From Musicola paradisiaca NCPPB 2511 (GTDB lineage: Bacteria > Pseudomonadota > Gammaproteobacteria > Enterobacterales > Enterobacteriaceae), in NCBI RefSeq assembly GCF_000400505.1, contig NZ_CM001857.1, positions 1,066,204 through 1,130,203 on the forward strand: a stretch of 64,000 bases of DNA. The letters are read 5' to 3'. The translations under genes were made by a program, and so were the position numbers. This document shows, piece after piece, positions 44,561 to 53,777 of this stretch. Every line of letters starts with the position of its first letter. Positions within the stretch are counted from its first letter, which is position 1. The notes under the pieces are model-generated. The model saw nothing but the letters and a program-made list of their open reading frames with translations, ran no database searches and had not been told where the DNA came from.

Positions 44561-45400
44561 ATGCTGAACGAATACATCATACCGTTGCCCGCCGGGGCTG
44601 AGCCGGTGCCGTTTTATGCGCCGATGAGCGAGGCGTTTTCCCATCAAGTCGTGGCGCGTCGCCAATACCTGCTGCGCACGGTGGTCATGCGTGCCGACCT
44701 GATTGGGTTGGTGGTGTCCGGTAATAAACAACTCGTCACCCCGGAAGGCGGCAATGTGTTTGTCCCCGGCGAATTGTTTGTGCTGCCGCGCGGCACCCAG
44801 TGGGATGTGATTAACGATCCCGCTCCGCAGGGAAACTATGTGGCGCGGATCCTGACATTGCAGCCAGAGATAGCCGCGCGGTTTTATCAACGCTTCAGTC
44901 AGTTTGCGTTGTTAGGCCCGGTGCGGTCGTTCGCCCGGGTGGTGGGGCGCAACGGTATTCAGGAGGCGTTTCTGCGTGCGGTTGCGGCGCTGGAGACGGC
45001 GGGGAGTTCGGCCGCGTTGCGCGAACACCGGGTGTTGGAGGTGTTGTTGCTGCTGGCGGAACAGGCTGGGGTGGTGCTGGCGCCGCCATCGGCCTTGAGC
45101 TGGACGGAGAAGGTGCAACGGTTGGTGGCGCAACGCCCCCATGCGGACTGGTCCGCCGCCGGGGTGGCCGCTGCACTGGCCGTCAGCGTCAGTACGCTGA
45201 ACCGGCGACTGGCTCAGGAGGGCGTTACCATCGCCGCCTGTGTCCGGGATATTCGGCTGGATGCGGCGCTGACGCTGTTGCAATCGTCCGATCGGCCGGT
45301 CGCCGTCATCGCGCAGGATGTCGGCTATGTGTCGCACAGTAAGTTTACCGCTGCGTTCCGTCGTCGTTTCGGTGTGGTGCCTTCGGCGCTGCGTCCTTAA
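44561..45400 (+). CDS. AraC-family transcription regulator
   Basis: A 279-residue regulator. The N-terminal half is a cupin-like effector domain (GNVFVPGELFVLPRGTQWDVIN). The C-terminal 100 residues hold the double helix-turn-helix: WSAAGVAAALAVSVSTLNRRLAQEGVTI and PVAVIAQDVGYVSHSKFTAAFRRRFGVVPSALR, both matching the AraC signature. It lies between the divergent PEBP gene and an EamA transporter gene 88 bases downstream, so either could be its target. The inducer cannot be inferred. Confidence 0.9.
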   Translation: MLNEYIIPLPAGAEPVPFYAPMSEAFSHQVVARRQYLLRTVVMRADLIGLVVSGNKQLVTPEGGNVFVPGELFVLPRGTQWDVINDPAPQGNYVARILTLQPEIAARFYQRFSQFALLGPVRSFARVVGRNGIQEAFLRAVAALETAGSSAALREHRVLEVLLLLAEQAGVVLAPPSALSWTEKVQRLVAQRPHADWSAAGVAAALAVSVSTLNRRLAQEGVTIAACVRDIRLDAALTLLQSSDRPVAVIAQDVGYVSHSKFTAAFRRRFGVVPSALRP

Positions 45401-45488
45401 CCCGGCCGGGGTTTTTAAGGCACGACAGGGTGCGGTTATCTGCTTTAGTATCAGCCTATTGCTGATTATCCGTTTATCGAGTGCCTGT

Positions 45489-46421
45489 GTGGAAAAGCCG
45501 AAACAATCTGATGCCGTTGCCCGGAAGCCTTCACGTTGGCTGGTTTTACTGATTATTGTGGCGCCCCCGCTGTTGTGGGCCGGGAATTTCATCATCGGCC
45601 GCGCTATCCGGGATTGGGTTCCCCCGGTGACGCTGACGCTGGCGCGCTGGAGCATTGCGTTGCTCTGTATTCTGCCGTTTGCGCTGAAGCACCTGCGTCA
45701 TGACGCCCGTTATTATCTGAGCCACCTGCCATTGATGATCCTGCTGTCGGTGAGCGGGGTGATGGCGTTCAGCCTGTGCGTTTATTTCGGGTTGCACTAC
45801 ACCTCCGGCACCAATGGCTTGTTGCTGAACTCGTGCATACCGGCGCTGATCATGTTGTTGGGGCGGTTGTTTTACGGGCAGATGCTACAGATGCGCCAGC
45901 TGGCGGGGATGCTGGTGTCGTTTGTCGGCGTGCTGGCGATTATTTTCAAAGGCGAACCGGCCGGGCTGCTGGCACTGTCTTTTTCCGTCGGCGATCTGCT
46001 GTTGCTGGCGGCGATGAGCAGTTTTGCCTGCTATTCGTTATGGCTCAGAAAGGTGCCGGCGGAAATCAATCGCACCGGGTTGTTGGCGGTACAGATACTG
46101 ATTACGGTGATCGCCACCTTTCCGCTGTGGATCATTGAACATACCGCAGCGGCGGCCGCAGTGTGGAATGGCTTCACGCTGGCCGCCGTGGTGTTTCTTG
46201 GTATTTTTCCCTCGCTTATCGCCTATCTGTTTTTCAGCCGCTGTGTGGACATGTTCGGCCCGGCCAGAGCCGGGTTGATCATTCACCTGATCCCGGTGTT
46301 CGGCGTGTTGTTGTCGATGCTGTTCCTGTCGGAGAGCCTGCATCTGTACCAGGTTGCGGGTATTACAGCGATTCTGGCCGGGATTGGGTTCGCCAGCGTT
46401 AAGCGCGGGATAACGCGATGA
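45489..46421 (+). CDS. EamA/DMT-family transporter
   Basis: A 310-residue membrane protein with ten helices in two EamA repeats (PPLLWAGNFIIGRAIRDWVPPVTLTLARW; LAAVVFLGIFPSLIAYLFFSRCVDMFGPARAG). Members export amino acids, drugs or nucleosides. The frame is open from 45318, inside the AraC gene; I chose the GTG at 45489, after which the sequence begins EKPKQSDAVARK before the first helix. The start is uncertain because no strong ribosome site is seen. It probably belongs to the AraC regulator's control. Confidence 0.82.
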   Translation: MEKPKQSDAVARKPSRWLVLLIIVAPPLLWAGNFIIGRAIRDWVPPVTLTLARWSIALLCILPFALKHLRHDARYYLSHLPLMILLSVSGVMAFSLCVYFGLHYTSGTNGLLLNSCIPALIMLLGRLFYGQMLQMRQLAGMLVSFVGVLAIIFKGEPAGLLALSFSVGDLLLLAAMSSFACYSLWLRKVPAEINRTGLLAVQILITVIATFPLWIIEHTAAAAAVWNGFTLAAVVFLGIFPSLIAYLFFSRCVDMFGPARAGLIIHLIPVFGVLLSMLFLSESLHLYQVAGITAILAGIGFASVKRGITR

Positions 46422-46493
46422 GCGCTGTGTGGTGACGCCAGCGGTGATGCGGAACCCCTCCGCGGCAAACCGCTGGCGTTGAGTGGGATGACG

Positions 46494-47399
46494 TCAATCG
46501 TTGCCGGGCGACTCGTGCAGATAGGGTTCAATCTCTTCCGAATTTTTCAGGATCAGCGCCCCGTCGGGCTGGGCGTGGCCCAATGTGGACTGGAGCCCGA
46601 GCCGTTGCAGCGTATAGCGCAGGAATGCCTGACGGCAGTTGAATCGCGTCTGGCCGTTTACCATGTCGTAGTCCATTTCCACGATGCGCCGCTGGGCGGC
46701 AGTCAGGGCGGGGTGGGGCGCCAGTACCAGCGTCAGCATGCGGTGCCATTCGTGATCCTGTGTGGTATCAATCTGGCTGGGTTTCAGGTCGAAGGTCTGG
46801 ACGATCCGCGTGAGTACGAAATCCATAAAGCGGTGTTGTTGATGACAATACGCCCGTACATGCCAGCGGAGCCCGTCGTAACCCAACGCATGTGGCGAGA
46901 TTAACTGCGTGCTGTCTTCCGGCTGTTCGACGGAACGGTAGAGAATGGTGATGGCCCTGTTTTCCCGTATGGCGCGGATCACGCACTCCACCGTTTGTTC
47001 GTCAACGGCGCGCAACGGCAGAGATGCCCAATCGATATCCGGCGCGCTGCCGATGAAGCTGGCGTCGGGATCCACGATACCGGTGTGGGTTGCCAGCAGC
47101 TCTTCCAGGTAACGTTGGGCGGAGCTTTGCGGGTAGACCGGTTGGAATTCGGGCGTGGTGACGTAGGTTTTTGCGCTACGGTCATACGTCATATTGCTCG
47201 GCGCAATCTCCAGGTAACGGGAGATGTCGAGTGAAGCTTGTGGAATCGACAAACCGAAAAAGCCGGTCAGGTCGGTACGGTTGATACGCCCTTCCCAACG
47301 CAGGCGGAAATCGATGAACTGGAGGCGGCGTTCCTGCCCCCAGCTGCGTCCTTTGGGAGAGCGTTCGGCAGTGAGTTCTGTAACGGTATTGTTGGGCAT
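46494..47399 (-). CDS. WYL-domain regulator of the BrxR/CapW type
   Basis: A 301-residue regulator with an N-terminal winged helix (WGQERRLQFIDFRLRWEGRINRTDLTGFFGLSIPQASLDISRYLEIAP), a WYL domain (VIRAIRENRAITILYRSVEQPE, SPHALGYDGLRWHVRAYCHQQHRFMDFVLTRI) and a C-terminal WCX domain. Size and layout match the BrxR/CapW group, which repress phage-defence operons and are released by DNA damage or a nucleic-acid signal. Yet no defence genes adjoin it here: its neighbours are an EamA transporter and a gene-poor region. Two ACGTATA repeats upstream of its start may be its operator. The gene may be a remnant of, or a regulator in trans for, a defence locus. Confidence 0.85.
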   Translation of the reverse strand: MPNNTVTELTAERSPKGRSWGQERRLQFIDFRLRWEGRINRTDLTGFFGLSIPQASLDISRYLEIAPSNMTYDRSAKTYVTTPEFQPVYPQSSAQRYLEELLATHTGIVDPDASFIGSAPDIDWASLPLRAVDEQTVECVIRAIRENRAITILYRSVEQPEDSTQLISPHALGYDGLRWHVRAYCHQQHRFMDFVLTRIVQTFDLKPSQIDTTQDHEWHRMLTLVLAPHPALTAAQRRIVEMDYDMVNGQTRFNCRQAFLRYTLQRLGLQSTLGHAQPDGALILKNSEEIEPYLHESPGND

Positions 47400-47410
47400 G
47401 GGGATACAAG

Positions 47411-47439
47411 ACGTATACTGAGAGTAAACAAAACGTATA
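47411..47439. promoter_or_regulatory. Candidate operator upstream of the WYL regulator
   Basis: ACGTATA occurs at 47411-47417 and 47433-47439, exactly 22 bases apart (two helical turns), followed by TATTATACTATAACGT, which resembles the reverse complement of the same element. It starts 12 bases upstream of the regulator start codon. Autoregulation is the likely role. Beyond it, 47460-47960 is AT-rich and holds no other supported gene. Confidence 0.45.
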
Positions 47440-47973
47440 ATTATTATACTATAACGTTGCTTAATGCGTCCATGTGCGCGGCAATCACATCGTATGCCCG
47501 AGGGTGGTTTGCCATGGCGATGTTGGCCAGGGTGATTGTGGAGGGCGTTTTTTTATTTATTTGATTTTAATCAGTTTATTTTTTTTAACTATAGGGATGT
47601 CACACTATTTCGCCCGATTGCTGTGGTTTACATGCTTTATTAGCGTTTATATAAAGATTATTTTCCCGTTGTTTTTCTTGCATCATCTTCGTTTTTATCC
47701 CGTTTTTTTAAACGAATCATCAGGCGGCAGTACGCCTGTCATGCTTTTACCCAGCCAGAATACTCTGATTTAGGCATTATCGGGTTAGCTTGAGAGAGCA
47801 GGCGGTGCGTGCCGTATATGCAGTCGAAATGGCTAAAATGCGATCCCGGTCTGATCCGATGTTGGAAACCATCATGTTCGCTTAATATTCGGCCGATAGT
47901 ATGAGTTAACAGCGCATGCTGCCTGTGATCGTCATTAATGAGGTTGTGTTACATGCAGACGTAGGAGGAAACC

Positions 47974-48069
47974 ATGTTGGAATCAGTCACTGTGTACCTG
48001 ACCATTCTGGTTGTTGTGGGGATCCCCGGTTTTCTGGCCGCCTTTTTGAGCCCCAAGTGGAACGATTAA
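47974..48069 (+). CDS. 31-residue small membrane protein
   Basis: A short gene with a very strong ribosome site (AGGAGG, seven bases from the ATG). It encodes MLESVTVYLTILVVVGIPGF, continuing to SPKWND, a single transmembrane helix with a short charged C-terminus. A strong hairpin with a T-run follows at 48092. Start, ribosome site and terminator support a real independent gene. Function unknown; it resembles in shape the small accessory subunits of membrane complexes (CydX, KdpF or similar) and small stress proteins, but I recognise no family. Confidence 0.7.
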   Translation: MLESVTVYLTILVVVGIPGFLAAFLSPKWND

Positions 48070-48091
48070 TTCATGTTTGATCACGCCAGCT

Positions 48092-48142
48092 TCCCACCTG
48101 TCATCGCTGGCAATACGAGCGGTGACAGTGTGGGAGGTTTTA
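48092..48142 (+). terminator. Terminator after the small membrane protein gene
   Basis: TCCCAC-CTGTCATCGCT pairs with AGCGGTGACAG-TGTGGGA (one bulge, one wobble pair) over a 9-base loop and is followed by GGTTTT. It stands 22 bases after the stop codon. Confidence 0.75.
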
Positions 48143-48297
48143 TGTGATTTCCCGTCTAGGCTAGACGCCCCTGTTTTTTCCCTTCGCTGATGTCCGAAAC
48201 GTTGCCGGTATGAATAAACCGGCTATATGGCGATGTCGAACATTCTCGCTTTGTCGATTGCTATAAAGCAGCCGGGGGCCTGCGCGATATCTCCGGA

Positions 48298-49425
<1,128 letters not shown>

Positions 49426-50079
49426 ATGAGCTACATCGATACCATCAAACATGAGCTTGTCGGTTTCCTGAACGGATTGCCGATTTATCACCCACTGGAA
49501 GACGTGATGGAGTCGCCGTGGGGCGCGGATGATTTTTCTTGCTCGCCCGAGAATCTGGTGATTGGCGGCGGTGCGGGAGAACATCCCGCGCTGGTCATTC
49601 ATGAACTGGGGGCGTTGGTCGCTTCTTATCTGGTGCTCAGCCTGTACAAGCATAACGAATTCTTCCCTGAGCAGCCGGATCCGCTGCCTTCATCCACGGT
49701 GGATCGCCTGTATGAAATGGCCGACCGACGCCGGACGCTGGAGTTTTGCGGGTGGTCGATGAATCATGTCCGGGACTTTGTCGATTTGGCCTACTCGCCG
49801 TTGCATCCCAATCCGCTGGAGGATCAAGGCAGTGCGGAGGAGTGGGTGGAGCACTCGATTGGCGAGTTCGTTTACTATTCATTGCCTGAGTTGAACCCGT
49901 TTGATGCGGAAATAGCCGCTTTGCCCGGCATGGAGAGTTGGTTTCCCGGCTATTGGATGTGTAATGTTACCTGTCCGCCGCCTAACTATGTGAAAACCAA
50001 AAAGCAATCGTTGCTGTCGGGGTCTTTCCGCGAGCATGGTTTTTTCCGCTGGGATTACCGCTACCCACCTGAAGAGTAG
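49426..50079 (+). CDS. Protein of unknown function
   Basis: A 217-residue soluble, acidic protein (start MSYIDTIKHELVGFLNGLPI). I recognise no domain. Notable features are HPALVIHELGALVASYLVLSL, an HxxxxH-like spacing, and an aromatic-rich C-terminus (CNVTCPPPNYVKTKK, EHGFFRWDYRYPPEE). It resembles in style the single-copy immunity or scaffolding proteins of enterobacteria, but that is only an impression. It is followed by a LysE-type exporter gene 80 bases downstream in the same direction; the two need not be related in function. GC content is normal. Confidence 0.65.
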   Translation: MSYIDTIKHELVGFLNGLPIYHPLEDVMESPWGADDFSCSPENLVIGGGAGEHPALVIHELGALVASYLVLSLYKHNEFFPEQPDPLPSSTVDRLYEMADRRRTLEFCGWSMNHVRDFVDLAYSPLHPNPLEDQGSAEEWVEHSIGEFVYYSLPELNPFDAEIAALPGMESWFPGYWMCNVTCPPPNYVKTKKQSLLSGSFREHGFFRWDYRYPPEE

Positions 50080-50159
50080 CTGGACGCGCGGTGGGTGAGG
50101 CTGTGATCAACCCGGAATTGTGGGGTTATTTTCTATCATCATTGGTCATGGGGTCTTTT

Positions 50160-50789
50160 ATGGTCAGTTTTTCTCAATTATTACCTTTTGCGGCGATTGC
50201 ATTCGGGTTGGTGTTGACCCCAGGGCCGAACATGATTTATCTGTTGTCGCGTTCCGTATGTCAGGGAAAACGCGCAGGACTGGTTTCTCTGGCAGGTGTT
50301 GCGTTGGGGTTTCTGTTTTATATGACCGCTGCCGCACTGGGCATTACCGCGCTGGTGATGGCGGTTCCTCTGGCTTACGACGCATTGAGAATGGCTGGTG
50401 CTGGCTACCTGCTTTGGCTGGCGTGGCAAGCGGTGCGTAGCGGTGGTTCGCCGTTTGCGTTGCGCACGTTGCGACCGGATAGCAATAAACGATTGTTTAT
50501 CATGGGGTTGGTAACTAATTTGCTCAACCCCAAGGCCGCGGTGCTTTACCTTTCGCTATTGCCGCAGTTTATCCGCCCGGAACAAGGACATGTGCTGGGG
50601 CAGTCTTTGATCCTGGGGGGAACGCAGATCGTCATTAGTATGACGGTAAATGCGTCATTGATTGTGATCGCGGGTTCTATCGCGACCTTTTTGTCCGGGC
50701 GCCCGTTGTGGCAACGTGTTCAGCGCTGGTTTATGGGGACGATACTGGCTGGGCTGGCGATACGCATGCTGGTGGACTCCCGTCGCTAG
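50160..50789 (+). CDS. LysE/RhtB-family amino-acid exporter
   Basis: A 209-residue membrane protein with about six helices. The RhtB signature LTPGPNMIYLLSRSVCQGKRAGLVSLAGVALG is complete, followed by MAGAGYLLWLAWQAV and LVTNLLNPKAAVLYLSLLPQFI. Such proteins export homoserine, threonine, leucine or related amino acids. I chose ATG 50160 (MVSFSQLLPFAAIAFG), which gives the usual family length; the frame is open to 50091. The substrate is not predictable. Confidence 0.9.
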   Translation: MVSFSQLLPFAAIAFGLVLTPGPNMIYLLSRSVCQGKRAGLVSLAGVALGFLFYMTAAALGITALVMAVPLAYDALRMAGAGYLLWLAWQAVRSGGSPFALRTLRPDSNKRLFIMGLVTNLLNPKAAVLYLSLLPQFIRPEQGHVLGQSLILGGTQIVISMTVNASLIVIAGSIATFLSGRPLWQRVQRWFMGTILAGLAIRMLVDSRR

Positions 50790-51028
50790 CCTCTCATCGG
50801 TTGGCGGCCTGTATCGGTTGTCGCCGCCAATCGCACTCATGACGCTTGCGCTACGTTTTTTCAGTGCTTATTGCACGATTATGTCTGATGTTCCTTCCAA
50901 TCTCGCCTTACATCCTGCTTATCAACCTTACTGTCGGATGACAGTTCTATACGTTCTGGCTGTTAGAGTTCTGCTCAACCCTTGTTGAATGTTGTGTGAG
51001 TTATCCCTGTCAGAGCGTAGTTATGTTT

Positions 51029-51054
51029 TCCCGCTATCCGGCGGGATTTTTTTT
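51029..51054 (+). terminator. Intrinsic terminator, possibly of a small RNA
   Basis: TCCCGC-TATCCG-GCGGGA followed by eight T residues. The preceding 240 bases carry no gene but contain a second hairpin (ACTGTC-GGAT-GACAGT, 50930-50945). The transcript ending here may therefore be an independent small RNA or a long 3' tail of the LysE gene. Confidence 0.8.
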
Positions 51055-51182
51055 GCCCGATGGGACAGGGTCGATAATACTGTTGTAGCTGGTTTGAAAC
51101 CGTTGTGAGCAAAAAACTAATGCTGCCTTAATCTTTGTTTATTAGGCTGTGGTTCCTGTTGTTAGATTCGAGAGGGAATTCT

Positions 51183-51716
51183 ATGAAAGCAAAATACCAT
51201 TCATCCCAGATCGCGTTGCACTGGCTGGCGCTGTTACTGGTTATCCTGACTTACGCATCAATGGAGCTGCGTGGTATCACCTCGCGGGGTAGCAGTGAAC
51301 GTGCCTTTATGATGGCAATGCACTACAGTTGCGGGGTTGCGGTGTGGGTATTGATGTTACTGCGCGTGGCGCTGCGGTTTTTCCATCCGACTCCGCCGAT
51401 TACACCCAAGCCGGGACGTATGATTGTGATTGCCTCACATGCGATGCACGGCATTTTGTATCTGATGTTTTTAAGCCTGCCGCTTCTTGGCATGCTGAGC
51501 ATGTATTTCCGTGGTATCGAATGGGGAGTGTTTGGCATCTCGATGCCGATTGCGGCGGAGCCAAATGACGATATGAAGGAGCTGTTGGGGGGAATTCATG
51601 AAGCTATTGCCACCAGCGGTTACTTTCTGATTGGTATTCATGCGTTAGCGGCGATTTATCATCATTATGTCGTCAGAGATGATACCCTGCTGCGGATGAT
51701 GCCTGATAAGAAGTAA
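51183..51716 (+). CDS. cybB: Cytochrome b561 (CybB family)
   Basis: A 177-residue diheme cytochrome b with four membrane helices. Potential heme ligands are His in ALHWLALLLVIL, MAMHYSCGVAVW, SHAMHGILYLM and GIHALAAIYHHYV. It transfers electrons from membrane quinol, in E. coli possibly to superoxide. The start ATG 51183 with GAGAGGGAATTCT upstream gives the family length (176); the frame is open to 51135. Gene order relative to recA is not conserved with E. coli. Confidence 0.92.
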   Translation: MKAKYHSSQIALHWLALLLVILTYASMELRGITSRGSSERAFMMAMHYSCGVAVWVLMLLRVALRFFHPTPPITPKPGRMIVIASHAMHGILYLMFLSLPLLGMLSMYFRGIEWGVFGISMPIAAEPNDDMKELLGGIHEAIATSGYFLIGIHALAAIYHHYVVRDDTLLRMMPDKK

Positions 51717-51875
51717 TATTTTTCGTCTATCATGCGGTGGCTGCCCACCGCATTTTCATTTTTTGAGTCCGGCTTCCCACTCTTTTTTCTCGTCCTGCCG
51801 TGCGTGCGTTTATTCCGACCGACCCCCTCTTTTTTTTGCTGCGATACGCCTTTTGCCGGTTGTTTCACCATGCCG

Positions 51876-52370
51876 TTAGAGCGTAGGGGGAATGACGCCG
51901 TTTTCAGCCAAACTTTTAAAACGACGCAGGGTTTTGTGCAGCATTTCTTTGGGAAGCAATTGGAACATTTGCCCGAGCGTCTTCCCTAAAAATCCCCCTG
52001 GCGGCTCGAAACGAATGGTCAGTGTGACTTCCGTAACCTGATCGGAAATCGATTGAAAAGTAAGGCGCCCTTCATTGGGAATACGCGCGCCAGGCAGTGA
52101 ATGCCAGTATATGAGCTCGCCATCTTTTTCATCGGCAATCCGCGCCAGCCATTCAATGTACAGGCCAAAGGGCGCTTTCATTCGCCAGCGAGAGTCGGTG
52201 TTGTTGATAATATCAATGTGGGCGACATGACTCATCAGGATGGGGAGCGTTTCCGGCTTACGCCATAGAGTAAACAGTTCGCTTGCCGGGCGAGCAATAA
52301 CAATATTACTGCTGATTTGGTTCGCCGTATGCGAGTTGCTTTTTAAACCATTCGGAAAAGAGGCTGGCAC
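51876..52370 (-). CDS. SRPBCC (START-like) ligand-binding protein
   Basis: A 164-residue protein of the polyketide-cyclase/START superfamily. The pattern IVIARPASELFTLWRKPETLPILMSHV, then IEWLARIADEKDGELIYWHSLPGA and VTLTIRFEPPGG before a C-terminal long helix (LGQMFQLLPKEMLHKTLRRFKSLAE) is typical. It binds an unknown hydrophobic ligand in the cytoplasm. No operon partner is adjacent; upstream begins the AT-rich region with four small-RNA units. Confidence 0.88.
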   Translation of the reverse strand: MPASFPNGLKSNSHTANQISSNIVIARPASELFTLWRKPETLPILMSHVAHIDIINNTDSRWRMKAPFGLYIEWLARIADEKDGELIYWHSLPGARIPNEGRLTFQSISDQVTEVTLTIRFEPPGGFLGKTLGQMFQLLPKEMLHKTLRRFKSLAENGVIPPTL

Positions 52371-52734
52371 TTCGTATATCTCCCGATAACTGAATTTCCG
52401 GAACGCAATGATGGCAAAGCCACATTGCCACGTAATAGTTCTGAGTGCCAGAAAAAGTCATACCGGAGGGAATCTATCATTGTCTATAGGTTCTGGGTAA
52501 TTATGGTGACGGGGTTGACTGTATTGACCAATAATAGGTGAAGGCACAACATGAAATGATTTTCTTGCTGGCGTGGGTGGATTTATTAATTACCTGATAC
52601 ATTTTTTTTGTCATTCATTGATATTTGTGTCATTTATAATCTGGTTTTTTTTATCCTCGGTTATCTCTGTGATGGGCTTTTTTTTAAAAGAAAATGCCGA
52701 GCGGTTCACATAAAAAGTGGTGATTTTTTTATGT

Positions 52735-52767
52735 GCTAAGGTTCATTTAATGTCCGAGGGTTATATT
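52735..52767 (+). promoter_or_regulatory. PmrA-box promoter of small RNA unit 1
   Basis: GCTAAGGTTCATTTAATGTC (52735-52754) resembles the PmrA box CTTAAGGTT-NN-CTTAAGGTT; a -10 hexamer TATATT lies 7 bases further on. This is the weakest of the four boxes. The predicted start is CAGG at 52774. Confidence 0.65.
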
Positions 52768-52773
52768 TGTTTT

Positions 52774-52859
52774 CAGGCAGGAAACTGCCGCGTCACAAAC
52801 ACCAGGGTTTTAAGTTTTATAATAATGAAGTTGCCCACCTGATAGGTGGGCTTTTTTTT
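52774..52859 (+). ncRNA. Candidate PmrA-dependent small RNA, unit 1
   Basis: The predicted 86-nt transcript begins CAGGCAG and forms GGCAG-GAAA-CTGCC at its 5' end. It closes with GCCCACC-TGATA-GGTGGGC plus eight T residues, a strong intrinsic terminator. No start codon with a ribosome site lies in it. The layout repeats three more times downstream at regular intervals. I recognise no named small RNA. Confidence 0.75.
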
Positions 52860-52930
52860 GCGTGTTATATGGTTTGTTTGGTGGTTTATTATTACGTAGT
52901 GAATCAAATTAATTCTATTTTTTAGTAGTA

Positions 52931-52963
52931 GCTAAGGTTGGCTTAATATTACTACGCTACGTT
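52931..52963 (+). promoter_or_regulatory. PmrA-box promoter of small RNA unit 2
   Basis: GCTAAGGTTGGCTTAATATT (52931-52950), then 7 bases, then a -10 hexamer TACGTT. The spacing from box to -10 is the same as in units 1, 3 and 4. Confidence 0.72.
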
Positions 52964-52969
52964 ATATCA

Positions 52970-53061
52970 CAGGCGGTAAAACAACTGCCTACCCTGTGTC
53001 TCCAGGAACCTCCTTGTCAGAGAATAGTGTGTTTAGCCCACCGAAAAGGTGGGCTTTTTTT
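52970..53061 (+). ncRNA. Candidate PmrA-dependent small RNA, unit 2
   Basis: The predicted 92-nt transcript begins CAGGCGG, can pair its 5' GGC(G)G with CTGCC, and contains AGGAACCTCCTTGTCAGAGA, which is shared with unit 3 and is complementary to GGAGG ribosome sites. It ends with GCCCACC-GAAAA-GGTGGGC and seven T residues. There is no coding potential. Confidence 0.82.
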
Positions 53062-53132
53062 ATATGCAATGATGCTTTTTTTGGCGGTTATAATAACGCG
53101 ATAAACAACATGAATTTGTTTTTTTATTGATT

Positions 53133-53165
53133 GCTAAGGTTGGCTTAATGTTGGTGAGGTATGTT
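53133..53165 (+). promoter_or_regulatory. PmrA-box promoter of small RNA unit 3
   Basis: GCTAAGGTTGGCTTAATGTT (53133-53152) has a perfect second half site CTTAATGTT. After 7 bases comes TATGTT as the -10. The start is predicted at CAGG, 53172. Confidence 0.78.
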
Positions 53166-53171
53166 TTATTA

Positions 53172-53263
53172 CAGGCAGCAGAACTGCTGTCTGCCCTGTG
53201 TCTTCAGGATCCTCCCTGTCAGAGAATTGTGTTTTTGCCCACCGAATAGGTGGGCTTTTTTTT
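53172..53263 (+). ncRNA. Candidate PmrA-dependent small RNA, unit 3
   Basis: The predicted 92-nt transcript is a close paralogue of unit 2. It begins CAGGCAG, folds CAGCAG-AA-CTGCTG near the 5' end, carries AGGATCCTCCCTGTCAGAGA in the middle and ends with GCCCACC-GAATA-GGTGGGC and eight T residues. The CCTCC core could pair with Shine-Dalgarno sequences of target mRNAs. Confidence 0.82.
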
Positions 53264-53326
53264 GATCTTCCTGTTAGCAATGATGGTCTTTAGCCTTTCT
53301 ATAAATATTTTTCTTAGTGGTGGTGA

Positions 53327-53359
53327 ATTAAGGTTGGTTTAAGGTTGTTGTCTTATGCT
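53327..53359 (+). promoter_or_regulatory. PmrA-box promoter of small RNA unit 4
   Basis: ATTAAGGTTGGTTTAAGGTT (53327-53346) is the best match of the four to the PmrA box: both half sites are (A/T)TTAAGGTT with a 2-base spacer. TATGCT lies 7 bases further as the -10. Confidence 0.82.
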
Positions 53360-53365
53360 TTTAAT

Positions 53366-53455
53366 CAGGCAGTAGATAGCTGCCATGCCAGTACTACCAG
53401 ATATTTGCTGTTGATTGACTTCATAGCACGCCCACTGGATAGTGGGCGTTTTTTT
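53366..53455 (+). ncRNA. Candidate PmrA-dependent small RNA, unit 4
   Basis: The predicted 90-nt transcript begins CAGGCAG, with GGCAG-TAGATAG-CTGCC as its 5' hairpin, and ends with CGCCCACT-GGAT-AGTGGGCG and seven T residues. The terminator stem is a diverged version of those of units 1-3, and the middle part is different, so its targets may differ. Confidence 0.8.
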
Positions 53456-53777
53456 ATCCTTTATTTATCTTGTTCAGGTTTTTTGATCTCGCTCACGAAT
53501 GTCGTGGTGCGCTTTTATCCATGTGGACTAGATTATCAATAAGTGCATTATTCAAGGGCTAATAACATGAGTCTGAATAAGGCATGTTAGCGTATTTCCA
53601 TTTTATCAGAGACTGATAGCGTTAATTTTTACTTTTCATAATAGGAATGTGTTCCTGATGTTATGAGAGCGTCGCGCTAAACCCCGCCAGGGATGAAACA
53701 TAACAGATGGGTATTTATTCTTTATCCGCGAGTTTGTTGATCTGCCATGTAGCAAGCAGGATATACCGCGAACTTTT

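Noticed and set aside
53456..53777. Fifth PmrA-type small RNA unit before the terminator at 53778
   Set aside because: No box resembling TTAAGGTT-NN-TTAAGGTT and no CAGGCAG start were found there.
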